64,000 nucleotides of DNA from a bacterium (GCA_028277985.1 JANQFG010000096.1:1-64000); one strand, 5' to 3'; counted from the stretch's first letter, positions 38,051 to 49,479 are shown. Notes: generated by a model not told the origin, from the letters alone. Translations and numbers: made by a program.

Positions 38051-41000
38051 ATGGGCGAGCGAAGTGAAATGAGGCTCATGATCTCTCTGCTTGCCGTGCT
38101 GGTTGCCGCGCTGGTCTCGCCTTGTGCCGTCGTGTTCGTTTCCGCCGAGTCGTTCGAAGCTGCATGGACAGCAGGGGCCCGGCTTCCCGTGAAGGCCGGC
38201 GGCGATCCTCCCGGAGACGTCAGGATCACCGGCGACATTCATCAGCAGTTCACTCAGCCCTCCGCGGCCTACGATGCTCAAGCCGATCGGGTATGGGTCG
38301 CCTATGTCCGGGTCGTCGACTTTGACGAGGCCGAGACGCGGCAGGACCAGGTCGTTGTGCGGTCCAAGGCGCCCACCGCTTCGGAGTGGGACGCCGGGAC
38401 GATCCTCCTGGCAGGACCCGGCACAAGGAAGTTCGCTCCGGAAATCTCCGTGAGCCCGGCGGGAACCGCCTGGGTCGCCGCGGCCGTCATGGATGGAAAC
38501 GACAACTGGGACGTTCGTCTGTTCAGGAAGCCGTCCATCGCATCGGGATTCGAGGAGGTTCCCTTCCACAGCGATCCGGGGAAGATGGAGTTTCGGCCCC
38601 ACGTGGCAGCCGGGAGGTTCGGGGCCTGGGTTGTCTATGAGGCCTGGGAAGAGACGGTCTCCTCCGACAAGGCCCACGCCGTCAGGATCGAGGCCAAGTA
38701 TTGTTCGGACACTTCCGGGGGTTGCTCGGCCCCCTTCCTGCTGAGCACGGCGGGACAGAACTACCGTCCCAGGGCCCTTCAACCCTGCGACGGCGAGGCT
38801 TGCGGAACGGCCGGAAAGAGGTGCGCCCTGGCTGTCGTGTGGGACTCCTACCGAGACGAGCCGGAGGACCTGGACGGCGACGGACTCCGCGAGGACGACA
38901 ACTACAACATCATGATGCGGAGGGTCTACCTGAACGACGGTGGACTGCCCCCGGACGGATGCTCCCCCCGCTCCAGCCTGACCTGCTCCGAAGAAGAGGC
39001 TCTCACCACAGACGGCATGCAGGATACGCAGGCGGACGTGATGGAAGACATGCAGGGCAACATCTGGGTGGCGTGGCTCAAGACGCGGCACATGGAGACA
39101 GCCCCGGACAACGGCTTCCGGGATGTCCACGTCATGTTCCACGAACCTCCCGGGACCTCGGGCTCCCTGAACTGGCCCGCTGATTCCTGGAGGGTTCCCC
39201 TCGGCGCGGACCCGGTCTGCGATGGCGGGGAGTGCCGCACCGAAGAGGCTGTCTCTGTGAGCACATGGGACCTGCGTGAACACCACCGGAACCCGGATGA
39301 CGCGGGCTCCGGATGTTTCACGAATCTGAGCCCGATCGGCTTGTGGAACATCCGAAACCGTCCCGCCCTCGTTCACGACAGTTCCAACAGGGTCTGGATC
39401 CTGTTCGGTGCGGGCGGATACCTCTTCACGAAGGTGCAGGACGGAACGGCATGGGCCCTGAACAATGCCATCTATTCTTCCCAGTCCAGTCTGCTACCGC
39501 TGACTCCGGACAACAGCTGTGAGCCCGGATGGTGGGCGGTGAACTGTGATGGGCAGGCCTACTGCACCACGGCCCCTGCCCGGTTGTGCATCCGGTCTTA
39601 CAGAGCCCTGCAGGTTCCCCCCGGTTCGTCGCGTACCGAGGACAGCCTATTCCTGATGATCGAGACTCTCTCCGGCGTTCTGCAGAGCCGAAGGATCGGG
39701 ATCGGCGCCCTGCGGCAGACGGCCTGCACCTACGGACCGGCCAACTCCTTGCAGAGGCAGGAACAGATTCGCCCGGCGTTCGCCCGGGACGAGCGGATCG
39801 CCGGATCCATCTATTTCGCGGGAGACGCGCACGGCCACAGCGTTGACATATCGGACGGGGTCGACCCGTCGGACGCCATGATGAACTACGCCAGGGACGT
39901 GGCCAAGCTGGACTTCTATGCCCTGACCGACCACGCGGAGTGGTCAGCGTACAGGCCCGGCTGGGAAGCGTACTGCGCCACGCTGGCGGAACGGTTCCAC
40001 GAAGACGGCAGATTCGTGGTCTTTGACGGGTACGAGTTCTCCTCCCTGAACACGACGAAGTACCTCGTCCCATCCGGAGATCCGGAAAGCCGCTACACGG
40101 TGAAGATACCCCTCCCCGTCAACGATCCGGGAGAGCCCTCCGACGGGTACCCGTATCGAGACGGCCACCGTATCGTCCTGTATGAGACCCCACTTCCCGA
40201 TCGTTTCTGCTCCTTCATCCCGGAGGCGGGCAACCTGCGCCCCATGTCGGTCTACGAGTTGTCCAAGCGGCTGTTAGTGCTTTGGCCTACGGTCCCTTCG
40301 CTGGTCTCGTCGCACAACATGCTCGAGACGATGGGGCTGGGCAACTATTTCGGCCACATGAACGATCCGGACCAGACCCCGGCGGGGTTCGGTACTGCGG
40401 CCACCTGGTTGGAACCGGGCTACGAGATCGCTTCTCATAACGGGACGGCCGAAGAGGCGACGGCTCTGTGGCTGGGGCTCCCGACACCGCCTGATTCAAC
40501 GGAACGACCTGCTGACCCGCCGGGAGGCAGCGTGCAGTATGTTCCGGCCCCGCTGCGGGCAGAGCTCTTCGGGCTCGAGGAACCGACCTACCCGCACTAC
40601 TACTCGTACAGACAACTGCTGAACGGGGGCAGGAAACTGGGGGTGATCGGTAACTCGGACGCCCACAGCATACAATCCTTGGGGAGAGACCGGACGTACG
40701 TGCTGGCCCCCCGCCTCACACGCCGGGATATCATGGCGTCCGTACGGGCCCGGTTGACTTATGCAACGGACGGCCGCGGGGATTCGGCGGACCTACTGGA
40801 TGGTCCGGAGGGCGTTTCGACGGACTGGACCTTCCCAACCTTCCGGATCGACACCTCCCTGGTGAAGGAAGACAGCACGGTCGTGCTGATGGGACAGGAA
40901 GTCATCATTCGCAAGGCGCTGGAGAACACCTTCAGCGTATTTGGAGACTGCTCCACCCGGGCCGGCGTCGGCATGCAGGGGGGGGCCGTTGTTTGCGTGA

Positions 41001-41194
41001 GGATGGGGCAACTGAACCAGCCCGGACCGATCGGCGAAATCCTTGTCCAACTGGATGCGGATCAGGTTTCGCGTTTCCTGCTTCCCTTCGAAACCGCCTC
41101 CTTCGAACCCGGTACCTACGCGATCTATCTACGGGTCGAGAACCGCGAAGGGTCCCGGGCCTGGACCTCACCTTTCTTTGTCACCTTCGAGTAG
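38051..41194 (+). CDS. DUF3604-like secreted protein
   Basis: Signal peptide; C-terminal region GDAHGHSVDISDG...FYALTDHAEWSAYRPGW..., 'GVIGNSDAHS'. Confidence 0.75.
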   Translation: MGERSEMRLMISLLAVLVAALVSPCAVVFVSAESFEAAWTAGARLPVKAGGDPPGDVRITGDIHQQFTQPSAAYDAQADRVWVAYVRVVDFDEAETRQDQVVVRSKAPTASEWDAGTILLAGPGTRKFAPEISVSPAGTAWVAAAVMDGNDNWDVRLFRKPSIASGFEEVPFHSDPGKMEFRPHVAAGRFGAWVVYEAWEETVSSDKAHAVRIEAKYCSDTSGGCSAPFLLSTAGQNYRPRALQPCDGEACGTAGKRCALAVVWDSYRDEPEDLDGDGLREDDNYNIMMRRVYLNDGGLPPDGCSPRSSLTCSEEEALTTDGMQDTQADVMEDMQGNIWVAWLKTRHMETAPDNGFRDVHVMFHEPPGTSGSLNWPADSWRVPLGADPVCDGGECRTEEAVSVSTWDLREHHRNPDDAGSGCFTNLSPIGLWNIRNRPALVHDSSNRVWILFGAGGYLFTKVQDGTAWALNNAIYSSQSSLLPLTPDNSCEPGWWAVNCDGQAYCTTAPARLCIRSYRALQVPPGSSRTEDSLFLMIETLSGVLQSRRIGIGALRQTACTYGPANSLQRQEQIRPAFARDERIAGSIYFAGDAHGHSVDISDGVDPSDAMMNYARDVAKLDFYALTDHAEWSAYRPGWEAYCATLAERFHEDGRFVVFDGYEFSSLNTTKYLVPSGDPESRYTVKIPLPVNDPGEPSDGYPYRDGHRIVLYETPLPDRFCSFIPEAGNLRPMSVYELSKRLLVLWPTVPSLVSSHNMLETMGLGNYFGHMNDPDQTPAGFGTAATWLEPGYEIASHNGTAEEATALWLGLPTPPDSTERPADPPGGSVQYVPAPLRAELFGLEEPTYPHYYSYRQLLNGGRKLGVIGNSDAHSIQSLGRDRTYVLAPRLTRRDIMASVRARLTYATDGRGDSADLLDGPEGVSTDWTFPTFRIDTSLVKEDSTVVLMGQEVIIRKALENTFSVFGDCSTRAGVGMQGGAVVCVRMGQLNQPGPIGEILVQLDADQVSRFLLPFETASFEPGTYAIYLRVENREGSRAWTSPFFVTFE

Positions 41195-41264
41195 GCTGCC
41201 TCACGCCAACCATCGCGCTATCGGGTTGTAAAGACGGAACCGGTCTCTTGGACAGGCCGACGGC

Positions 41265-41711
41265 CTATTCCACATCCACGATCGGCCGGGCATCCACGAT
41301 ATCGAAGATGACCAGGTGACAATCCTTTTCTTTCCGTGCTTCCGCCTTCTTCTCCAGTTCGGCGTCAAAGCTCGCTTCCCACGTCTTCTCACCGTCCTGG
41401 TCCCTCTTGTGCAGGTAGATCGGATTCCTCGACCAGTCGATCCTCTTGACCTTCAGATAGAGCCGACAGCCCTTGGTCTGTGACGGTTTGTCTCCGGGGA
41501 TGATCACGAGGCAGGATGCGTAGGGATTCTCGTTCAGGTTGGCGTAGGAACGGCACGCGTCCCGCAGCACAAGTGAGACGGTGTGTTCCTCGGTCAGCAC
41601 AGGTGAGCCGAAGACCGCCACGTTCGGCACGCCGTCCTTGTTCGCCGTGCTCAGAATGTTGATCCTCTGTGGGTTGTTCAGATGCGCCTTCACCGTGTCC
41701 GTTACCTTCAT
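41265..41711 (-). CDS. Pyridoxamine 5'-phosphate oxidase-like protein, copy 2
   Basis: MKVTDTVKAHLNNPQRINILSTANKDGVPNVAVFGSPV; paralogue of 209-619; downstream of GRE alpha 3. Confidence 0.78.
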   Translation of the reverse strand: MKVTDTVKAHLNNPQRINILSTANKDGVPNVAVFGSPVLTEEHTVSLVLRDACRSYANLNENPYASCLVIIPGDKPSQTKGCRLYLKVKRIDWSRNPIYLHKRDQDGEKTWEASFDAELEKKAEARKEKDCHLVIFDIVDARPIVDVE

Positions 41712-41758
41712 CTTCTCCCCTTTCTTCCCCCCACGGTGTCGTTGTCTTCGATGCAAAA

Positions 41759-41802
41759 CGGGCAAGCAGCAAGGTCGTTGAGACTTCCTTCCTGCTTGCC
41801 CG
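41759..41802 (-). other. Intercistronic stem-loop between GRE alpha 3 and the PNPOx-like gene
   Basis: CGGGCAAGCAG (41759-41769) pairs with CTGCTTGCCCG (41792-41802), 11 bp perfect. Confidence 0.6.
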
Positions 41803-41818
41803 GCTGTCCGGTCTTTTC

Positions 41819-44326
41819 CTACCCGATACCCTGAACCGTTCTCTGGATGATGTTGTCCTGTGTTTTGCGGCTCACATCCACGAAGTGGGCGCTATAGCCT
41901 GCAACCCGGACGATGACCTCCTGGTACTTCTCCGGGTCTTTCTGCGCTGCACGGAGGGTCTGGTCGGAAACCATGTTGAACTGAACATGATCGAGGCCCA
42001 GCTCGGACCAGGATTTCATGTACGCCTTCCAGAGCTGGTAGCCCTTCTCCCCTTCGAGTTGTGTCGGAGAGAGGCGCTGGTTCAACAGGAAGGCCCGACC
42101 GTCCGCCACGTGGTCGATCTTGCCGCAGGACTTGAGCACCGCGGTAGGTCCCTTCTTGTCCAGGCCCGGTCCGGGAGAAATCCCGCCGTCGTACAGGGCG
42201 TCGCCCAGTCTGCGACCGTTCGGAAGGGGTCCCACAACGTTCGCGTAGTGAATGTTCCCGCTCACGTTCTCCGGAAGGATCGGCCAGTTGTTTCCGCTCG
42301 GGCACTTGATCTCCTTGGAGAACCGGGCGCATTCCCGCAGGCAGCGGAGCATGATATCGTCCACATAGTCATCGTCATTGCCCCACTTCGGTGCACCCTT
42401 GACAAAGTCCAGGCGTATCTCTTCGTGGCCTTCCCAGTTCGCTTCCATGGCCGTCATCAGCTGATCCATGGTGTACTTCTTTTCGTCGAATACCAACTTC
42501 TTCACGGCTGCCAGGCTGTCTACGTTCTCCACCCAGGTGAATGCCGTGATCCAGCAGTTTCCACGCTCCCCCGTGGGATCGATGATGTCGAGGCCTGATT
42601 CCACGGAGCGCTCCGAGGTGGCGGAAAGGAAAGGTCTTCCGTAGAGTTCCGGATCCATGTAGCGCCCGAGGTTCACGGTACGCACCAGTGTGCTGAAGAG
42701 CCACTCCATCTGAGCCACCCAGGCCTGGAAGAGCTGCTCGAAATCGGTGAACTCGCGTGGGTCGCCGGTATTCGGACCCATCTGCATGCCCACCACGTTG
42801 TCGTAGCCGTTGTTCAGGGCATACTCGACGATCTTCGCGCAATTGGCCGTAGCAGAGGCCATGCGGAAGGGCTGGTACCCGTGCTTGGTCGGCGGACAGG
42901 GCGACATGCATGCCTGGTGCACCCAGAGCCTCGCCTCCTCGAGAGGGTGTCCGTGCCAGTGCATCGCATTCTGGACCAGAACCGGGTCATTCCGCATGGA
43001 GGGATACCCAAGCCCCTGTCGAATACACTCGAAACACTCGCGCAGCACCTCGTCGCTCACCTTCGGGTGCCAGCGGAAGCCGAAGGTCGGGTTGGACACA
43101 CGTACGAGCCTTGCGGCCTGCAACAGGGCGATCGTCATGTCGTTGCATGCGTCCGTGCCGTCCGGCTTCACCCCGCCGATGGTCCAGACCCAGGTGCCGG
43201 TAATGCCCTGAAGCCCTTCCCGCGCAAAGCGCGGCAGGAACAAGCCGATCTCGTGCGCGCGGATCAGGAATTCGCCCACGAGATCCAGGGCCTCTTCCTT
43301 GGTGAGCGTCTTGTCCACGTTCACGTCTTTGTCGTAGTAGGGCCCGTGGTAGTAATCAGGCCGCGCCGGCCAGGCGCCCTCGTGCGCCTCGAGCCGGTTG
43401 ATCACCTGGATGAAGTGATCCAGTTGAAGAGACTCCTGCAGGCTCCGGGGCGTCTTGGCGGGAACCCGCTCGCAGGCTTCGGCGATCCGCAGCAGTTCTT
43501 CCTTGCGCTTCGGGTCGCTCTCGAAATTCTCGGCAACGATGCGCGCCAGCCGCGCATACCGGTTCGCAAACCGGATCGCCGCCTCCAGAACGAGCTTCAT
43601 GGCGTCCCAGTTCTGGATCTTCTTGTACAGGGGCAGGATATCCGGACCGGGCTTGCCTATGGTCTTCTCTTCGGCCGCTTCGATCTGGCCGTCGATTTCC
43701 TGGATGATGTCCTCGAAACCCCTCTTTCCGGTCAGGATGTATTCGTAGTCCTTGGTCGAGTACCCCACCGCAGAGGTCGGCGTGCCCCAGCCGATGGCGC
43801 CGCTCATGAACTTGACCGCATCCTCAGGATCGAGCAGGTTCGCCAGCTTGTCGATCGCAGCCTCCCCTGCCCACTGTTGCGCAAGATCGGAGACTCGCTT
43901 GAGGGTCTGCTCTTCCGGCTCCGCATGGACACCCGGCTCGTTGTACACCTCTTCGTTGATCATGCTTGCGCCGTCGATCCGCCACGCAATCGTGTGGGGT
44001 CCGCTTCCGGCGTAACCGACCAGCTGTGCCTTGTCCGTGATGAAGATGCTGATGTTGTCGAGCACGTGGGCGAGTGACTTCGCCTTGCGCATCATTCTCT
44101 GTTCGTGCTTCACTCCGTCACTGAAGAACATTTCGGTGAACAGCTCCGGCATCTCCATGTCCACCTTGATGCCAGGGTTGTAGTTTCCGCCGATACACCC
44201 TTTCTTCCAGATCGCCTTTCGCAGGTAATCCAGTCTCTTCGATCGCTTCTTTTCAGCGGCCCACCACCACTCCTGCTTCTTCTCGAGTTCCTCTACCTCT
44301 CGGGTTACTGAGGTTGCCTCCGCCAT
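41819..44326 (-). CDS. Glycyl-radical enzyme, fumarate-adding family alpha subunit, copy 3
   Basis: 835 aa; VHQACMSPCPPTKHGYQPFRM, RVAGYSAHFVDVSRKTQDN. Confidence 0.92.
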   Translation of the reverse strand: MAEATSVTREVEELEKKQEWWWAAEKKRSKRLDYLRKAIWKKGCIGGNYNPGIKVDMEMPELFTEMFFSDGVKHEQRMMRKAKSLAHVLDNISIFITDKAQLVGYAGSGPHTIAWRIDGASMINEEVYNEPGVHAEPEEQTLKRVSDLAQQWAGEAAIDKLANLLDPEDAVKFMSGAIGWGTPTSAVGYSTKDYEYILTGKRGFEDIIQEIDGQIEAAEEKTIGKPGPDILPLYKKIQNWDAMKLVLEAAIRFANRYARLARIVAENFESDPKRKEELLRIAEACERVPAKTPRSLQESLQLDHFIQVINRLEAHEGAWPARPDYYHGPYYDKDVNVDKTLTKEEALDLVGEFLIRAHEIGLFLPRFAREGLQGITGTWVWTIGGVKPDGTDACNDMTIALLQAARLVRVSNPTFGFRWHPKVSDEVLRECFECIRQGLGYPSMRNDPVLVQNAMHWHGHPLEEARLWVHQACMSPCPPTKHGYQPFRMASATANCAKIVEYALNNGYDNVVGMQMGPNTGDPREFTDFEQLFQAWVAQMEWLFSTLVRTVNLGRYMDPELYGRPFLSATSERSVESGLDIIDPTGERGNCWITAFTWVENVDSLAAVKKLVFDEKKYTMDQLMTAMEANWEGHEEIRLDFVKGAPKWGNDDDYVDDIMLRCLRECARFSKEIKCPSGNNWPILPENVSGNIHYANVVGPLPNGRRLGDALYDGGISPGPGLDKKGPTAVLKSCGKIDHVADGRAFLLNQRLSPTQLEGEKGYQLWKAYMKSWSELGLDHVQFNMVSDQTLRAAQKDPEKYQEVIVRVAGYSAHFVDVSRKTQDNIIQRTVQGIG

Positions 44327-44399
44327 GCTTTTCCCTCCTCTAGAGTCTTCTCTCTGTAAGAGTCACCATCCAGCAGTGTCCCCCCTGTAGGCGGGCCGC

Positions 44400-44567
44400 C
44401 TATTTACCCCTCTGGAACGAGGAGCAACTCGATGCATCCTGATCCGCCTCCACGGGCTTCGCCTTGTAGTAGGCCTGCCGAGGATCTACGACTCGCTGCA
44501 CGCAATCCCCCTTTTCCGAACCGTCCTCCTGCCCGAAGAAGCACTTACACTCCTTACATGTGGCCAT
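44400..44567 (-). CDS. GRE gamma-type small subunit, copy 2
   Basis: MATCKECKCFFGQEDGSEKGDCVQRVVDPRQAYYKAKPVEADQDASSCSSFQRGK. Confidence 0.85.
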   Translation of the reverse strand: MATCKECKCFFGQEDGSEKGDCVQRVVDPRQAYYKAKPVEADQDASSCSSFQRGK

Positions 44568-44669
44568 TGGTCTCACCCCCGTCTCTTGGCTGTGAATGCC
44601 CGGTCCTGCCTGCGAACCAGGCAATCCGGTTGCGATGCCTTGTGTGGGCTGCTCGTAGGGACCAGCAAA

Positions 44670-44685
44670 GGCAAGAAGGGTGCCA
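44670..44685 (-). promoter_or_regulatory. Sigma54 promoter for the GRE 3 operon
   Basis: Minus strand TGGCACCCTTCTTGCC, identical 16-mer to 10445-10460. Confidence 0.88.
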
Positions 44686-44768
44686 ACCAGAGGCAGCTAG
44701 ATAACTACTTAGAGTTGTTAGGTAATTTCGGTGATGACTCGACACCGGGTCGAGGAAGGATGGAGGGG

Positions 44769-44788
44769 GTGCGTCAATATTGGCGCAC
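44769..44788. promoter_or_regulatory. Candidate UAS palindrome upstream of GRE 3 promoter
   Basis: GTGCGTCAATATTGGCGCAC, 20-bp palindrome with one mismatched pair, about 85 bp upstream of -24. Confidence 0.6.
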
Positions 44789-44909
44789 TTATTTCCCGGT
44801 TTGTTCGTATAATCGTCTGATTTTATTGATCATTATGAGATATGTCAGCGATGACTCAGAAACAGCCCAAATGGGACATATGTGCCTTGTTTCCGGGCCG
44901 CAAATGGAC

Positions 44910-46745
44910 TTACGAAATACCGAATCGCTTAATCTTGCGAAGGATCGTCCGCCTGGATATGCCCAGGATCTTCGCTGCCTTGCTGCGATTGCCCCCGCTC
45001 GATTCGAGTGCCTCCTCCAGGGCCACACGCTCCGCATCATCCACCAGGACCCGAAGCCTGAGATCCTTCGGGGGCTCGGCTCTCTGTCCAATTCCGTCAA
45101 CAGCGGCTTCATCCCGCTCCAGGGTCGTGGAGCGTGCGAAATCCAGCTTCTTGACCGCTATGTAGCGCTGGATCACATTCTGCAGCTCACGAACGTTACC
45201 GGGCCAGTCGTAGCGCATCAGCACTTCGATGACATGACCCGGAACGGGCGGCATCTTCCCGTCTTCGGAATAGAACTTGAGGAAGTGTTCGAGCAGCAGA
45301 GGGATGTCTTCACCTCTCTCGCGTAGAGGGGGGACGTTGATCGGGATCACGTGAATCCGATAGAAGAAGTCCTCCCGCATGGCACCTTTCCTGAGCTCGT
45401 CAAGAAGATCCCTGTTCGTGGCGGCGATGATTCGAAAATCAGAGGACCTGCTCGCGCTCCCCCCCACAGGCGTGTATTCACCCCCCTCAATGGCACGTAA
45501 CAGCTTTGCCTGCAGGCCGAGGTTCAACTCACCCACTTCATCCAGAAAGAGGGTCCCCTTGTTCGCGAGGTCCAGATAGCCCCGCTTGTCAGCGTGCGCC
45601 CCGGTGAAGGCACCCTTCTTGTGGCCGAAGAACTCGCTTTCGAGCAGGTTCTCGGGGATGGCAGCACAGTTGACCGGCACGAACTCGCCCCCCGAGCGAT
45701 GGCTCATCTCGTGGATCGCCCTTGCCACCAACTCCTTGCCCGTCCCGGACTCGCCGTGAATGATCACATTCGCGCTCGTGGCCGCGGCATTCAGGATGAC
45801 CTCGTACACGTCCTGCATGGCAGGGCTCTTCCCAATGAGATTTCCGAGCCGGTAGCGATCCTTCATGGAAGAGCGCAGGGTGATGTTCTCTCGGCGCAGA
45901 TGATCCGCTTCTTCCTGCATCCAGATCTCTCGCTGTTTCGCCTCGGTGATATCCCGCACGGTCATGAACACGGTCGGCAAGCCCTTCAGCTGGATCAGGC
46001 TGGCTCTCCCCTCGATCCAGATCTCCTGCGAATCCATCCTCGTCCATCGGGCCTGAAAGAACCTCTCCTTCGACGCCCCCCTTTCGAAGCCGGCCACCAT
46101 ATCCCCCATCCCTTCCTGGAAACCCTCAGTGACGAGGTCCATCACATCCTTGCCCAGGAGTTGATCCGAGTCTTCATAACCGAACATGGACGAGAAGGCG
46201 TCATTCACGAAGACGACCCTCAAGTCGTGGAAGAGCATCACGCCCACGGTCATGCGCTCGGCGAGCATGCGGTAGAACTCTTCGCTCTCGCGCAATTCGT
46301 CTTCGGCCCGTTTTCGAGCGCTCAGGTCCGTGCCCATGCCCAGAAGATACGAAGTATCTTCGATCCTGGCACTCACACCGGTGAAGAAGTGTGGGATACT
46401 GCTTCCGTCCTTTGTCACCAACTCCGCCTCCTGAAAGGCCTGCCCCCTGGAAAAGGCGGTCCCCACGGCCTCCTGGATCTTCTCCAACCCCTCTCCGCTG
46501 AACACATCGTAGATCGTCCTCTCCCGGAGCTCCTCAGGGGAATACCCCGTCATCTTCTCCAGGTTCTTGTTCCAATTCTGGAAATTGAGGCTGTGATCCG
46601 TGAGGTAGAAGACTCCCGGCAGGCTCCTGATCAGCATTTCGAAGAACCTGCTCTTTCTCTCGAAATCCTTGAGGGACCGTTCGAGATCTGCCACCTTCTC
46701 TCTCAGTTCGCGAGCTTCGTTCTCAGGATTCGTTCTCGAGGCCAT
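44910..46745 (-). CDS. PAS-domain sigma54-dependent activator, copy 3
   Basis: 611 aa; [61 protein letters not shown]. Confidence 0.93.
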   Translation of the reverse strand: MASRTNPENEARELREKVADLERSLKDFERKSRFFEMLIRSLPGVFYLTDHSLNFQNWNKNLEKMTGYSPEELRERTIYDVFSGEGLEKIQEAVGTAFSRGQAFQEAELVTKDGSSIPHFFTGVSARIEDTSYLLGMGTDLSARKRAEDELRESEEFYRMLAERMTVGVMLFHDLRVVFVNDAFSSMFGYEDSDQLLGKDVMDLVTEGFQEGMGDMVAGFERGASKERFFQARWTRMDSQEIWIEGRASLIQLKGLPTVFMTVRDITEAKQREIWMQEEADHLRRENITLRSSMKDRYRLGNLIGKSPAMQDVYEVILNAAATSANVIIHGESGTGKELVARAIHEMSHRSGGEFVPVNCAAIPENLLESEFFGHKKGAFTGAHADKRGYLDLANKGTLFLDEVGELNLGLQAKLLRAIEGGEYTPVGGSASRSSDFRIIAATNRDLLDELRKGAMREDFFYRIHVIPINVPPLRERGEDIPLLLEHFLKFYSEDGKMPPVPGHVIEVLMRYDWPGNVRELQNVIQRYIAVKKLDFARSTTLERDEAAVDGIGQRAEPPKDLRLRVLVDDAERVALEEALESSGGNRSKAAKILGISRRTILRKIKRFGIS

Positions 46746-46798
46746 CAGCTCTTCCTGTTCGGAGTTGTGAAGATGCCAGCAGGAGACTTCCGGCCGGT

Positions 46799-47983
46799 CT
46801 ATTCGAGCACAAATTTGTAGTGCTCGCTCTTGATGCGACGGATTGGGCCAGATGCCAAGAGTTCCTCACCCCCGTTACGGCTCACGACTCGATCAAATCT
46901 CGTGTGCCCTTCCTCATCGAGCCCGGCCAGGACATCCAGGACCCTTTGGAAATGGTAGACCGCATCCACATGGTCGCGACGACGAACCCGTACGCCTCTC
47001 AGCTCAAACTCGAACCAGTCCAGGGATGGGTGCGCCGTACCGGCACCCGGATCGCTCTGAATGATCGTGCCGGAGGGAAGTCCCGGGTCGACCTCGTTCC
47101 ATGCATTGTAGTTCTGGATCATGCCCATGCACTCGGCACTGAACTCGGAGAAGAAATGACTCAGGATCGGATCCAGAGTTTCGGGAAGTTGATCATTCGG
47201 CAGAAAATCAGGCTCCAGGTCCGGGAATTCCCCATCAACGAACCCTGCCTCGTACATGCGTTCTGTCCAGCGGTATACGTGGGGCGCCCGATTCTTCATC
47301 AGCACCGACGGATAAGGGTCGCGGGACAGATGTGCGAAGAAGGGTCCTACCAGTCCAAAATCAGCCAGGCTCGGACGACCGCCCAGGACATAGGGGTACT
47401 GCAAGAAATGGCTGTTCATTCGATCCAGCAATTCCTCGTAGGAGGTTTCGATCACGGGAATGGTTTCCGGAGTTACTCCGAGGGGTTCCAGAAAGCCTTT
47501 GAAATACTCCATTGTGGGGACGACCTGTTCTCTCTGCTTCTCCATGTCCCTATGGGCGGATACGGCGCGTCCGAAAAGCGCCTCCAGGAAGGCTCTGTTT
47601 TCGTCCAGGTAGTTCCATCGATAGTGCATCGCTGCCGTGAGCAACATTTCCGACCCGAAGAAGCCCATCAACCAGGCAACAGCCTTTTGCACAGGAGTCT
47701 CTGGAATCAACGCCGGTTCACGAACCTCTTGTTCGAAGTGGACAATGGTATCGGTCGAATCTTGGATCAGGGTGCCATCCATGAGCTCGACGACGGGCAC
47801 CACGAAATACTCGATAAGCGGCAATATTTCCGCCTGAAAGCGAGGGTGTGAAGGAAAGACCTCCTGGAAATCGATTCCCTTCTTCACAAGGTAAGAACGC
47901 GTCTTTCCTGAATACAAGGATCCCGGTGCACCCCAAAGGATCGGTTTCGCATGAGTCTTTCCCGAATTCTTATACGTCTGCAT
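46799..47983 (-). CDS. Glutathione S-transferase-like protein
   Basis: [42 protein letters not shown] thioredoxin-fold GST N-domain; '[16 protein letters not shown]'. Confidence 0.82.
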   Translation of the reverse strand: MQTYKNSGKTHAKPILWGAPGSLYSGKTRSYLVKKGIDFQEVFPSHPRFQAEILPLIEYFVVPVVELMDGTLIQDSTDTIVHFEQEVREPALIPETPVQKAVAWLMGFFGSEMLLTAAMHYRWNYLDENRAFLEALFGRAVSAHRDMEKQREQVVPTMEYFKGFLEPLGVTPETIPVIETSYEELLDRMNSHFLQYPYVLGGRPSLADFGLVGPFFAHLSRDPYPSVLMKNRAPHVYRWTERMYEAGFVDGEFPDLEPDFLPNDQLPETLDPILSHFFSEFSAECMGMIQNYNAWNEVDPGLPSGTIIQSDPGAGTAHPSLDWFEFELRGVRVRRRDHVDAVYHFQRVLDVLAGLDEEGHTRFDRVVSRNGGEELLASGPIRRIKSEHYKFVLE

Positions 47984-48552
47984 GAATGACTCCTCCGACG
48001 TCGGTAGGCACATGGATTCAGGGCCTTCCTCTCCCTTCCTTGCCGATTTGAAATCTTATCATGAACCGTCCGTGTGTCGAGCTGCGGCAAAGGCTCACCG
48101 CTTTGGTGCTGTCTACGAAGTATCCTCCCAGAGTGACTTCAAGGTAGAATTCGTTGCGCAGGAAAAGCGTCCCGCACCAAGGTCGCGCCCAAGAAAAACT
48201 AGTATCAGATATTACTTCATATTCTATCTATAAAGTATTGTTTTTACAATGTTTCGATTCCGTGTTTGTCCTCAGAGTTCGTGGGGCCGGCCCCCCAGGA
48301 AAACCGTCACAGGAAGATAACCCGGACGAAACAAGACCTTAACATTCAGGAGGGAGAATTGCTTCGCTTTGTGACTACCTCTACACCCGGGCATCCGGCT
48401 CCGCTTCATGTGCCCCCCCACACGGTTTCTGGAGACGGATGCCCAATCTTTTCTCCCCCTTTGCCCTGGCTGAGAATGCCCCGCAGACCTTGACACCCCA
48501 CTTTCGCCTTTCATACACTCCGTGCAATCAACCCGAGAGGAGGCATATCACT

Positions 48553-49479
48553 ATGATCGTAGACGTTCACTACCACATGATTCCCATGATGCCCGAAGAA
48601 ATGATCGAAAGCGTCCTGCATGACCCCATTCGAATGGCCAAAGTGATGGGAAGAGAAGTGGACCACGCGTCCCTCGTCGCGAAGGCGAAGGAGATGTGGG
48701 GGGACCCGGAGGGCGACAAGCTCCTCCAGTCGATGGACGAAGAGGGCGTGGACTTCACGGTGATCTGTGCCGTGGACAATGCCGACAACGAGGTTTTCAC
48801 GACCGAGCTCGTGGAGTGGCAGAACAAAGCCGTTGCCGAGGTGGCCCAGAAGCATCCAGACAGGGTCATGGCCCTTGCAGGTGTAGACCCGAGGCGCGAC
48901 AACGCAGTCGACCTTCTTAAACAGGCTATCGAGGAGTTCGGGATGCGGGGGCTCAAATACCACGCCGATTACGGGTTCGACCCGGTGGGACCCGAATCCT
49001 ACAAGCTTCTCGAGATTGTCGAGAAGAACGGGGGGGTACTCCTCTCCCATACCGGCCCCTTGCCTCCTCCTTCCCGGCCAAAGTATGCGGACCCCTCGCT
49101 CCTGGCGGACCTTGGCGTCGACTTTCCGGACCTCAAGGTGATCGCCGCCCACATGGGCATGGTCGATTGGAGGCCATGGGCAGCACTGGCCACCCATCAA
49201 CCGAACCTTTACGGCGACCTGGCCATGTGGGACGCGTTTGCATTCGGCCGGTACGACCTCTTCTGCCGGGACCTGCGCGACCTGATCGACTACGCCGGAA
49301 TCGAGAAGGTGCTCTTTGCCACGGACAACCCCATAGCCCAGGTCGTGAGAACCACCCGGGAATGGATCGCCCTGATCAAAGACCTGCCGACCAACGCACC
49401 GTCCGGTGTCCGGTTCACCGACGATGAGGTGGAGGCGATCCTCGGCGGCAATGCGGTCTCCCTGCTGGGCCTGGGATAA
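48553..49479 (+). CDS. Amidohydrolase (ACMSD-like, amidohydrolase_2)
   Basis: MIVDVHYHMIP, 'MRGLKYHADYGFDP', 'VIAAHMGM', 'VLFATDNP'. Confidence 0.88.
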   Translation: MIVDVHYHMIPMMPEEMIESVLHDPIRMAKVMGREVDHASLVAKAKEMWGDPEGDKLLQSMDEEGVDFTVICAVDNADNEVFTTELVEWQNKAVAEVAQKHPDRVMALAGVDPRRDNAVDLLKQAIEEFGMRGLKYHADYGFDPVGPESYKLLEIVEKNGGVLLSHTGPLPPPSRPKYADPSLLADLGVDFPDLKVIAAHMGMVDWRPWAALATHQPNLYGDLAMWDAFAFGRYDLFCRDLRDLIDYAGIEKVLFATDNPIAQVVRTTREWIALIKDLPTNAPSGVRFTDDEVEAILGGNAVSLLGLG

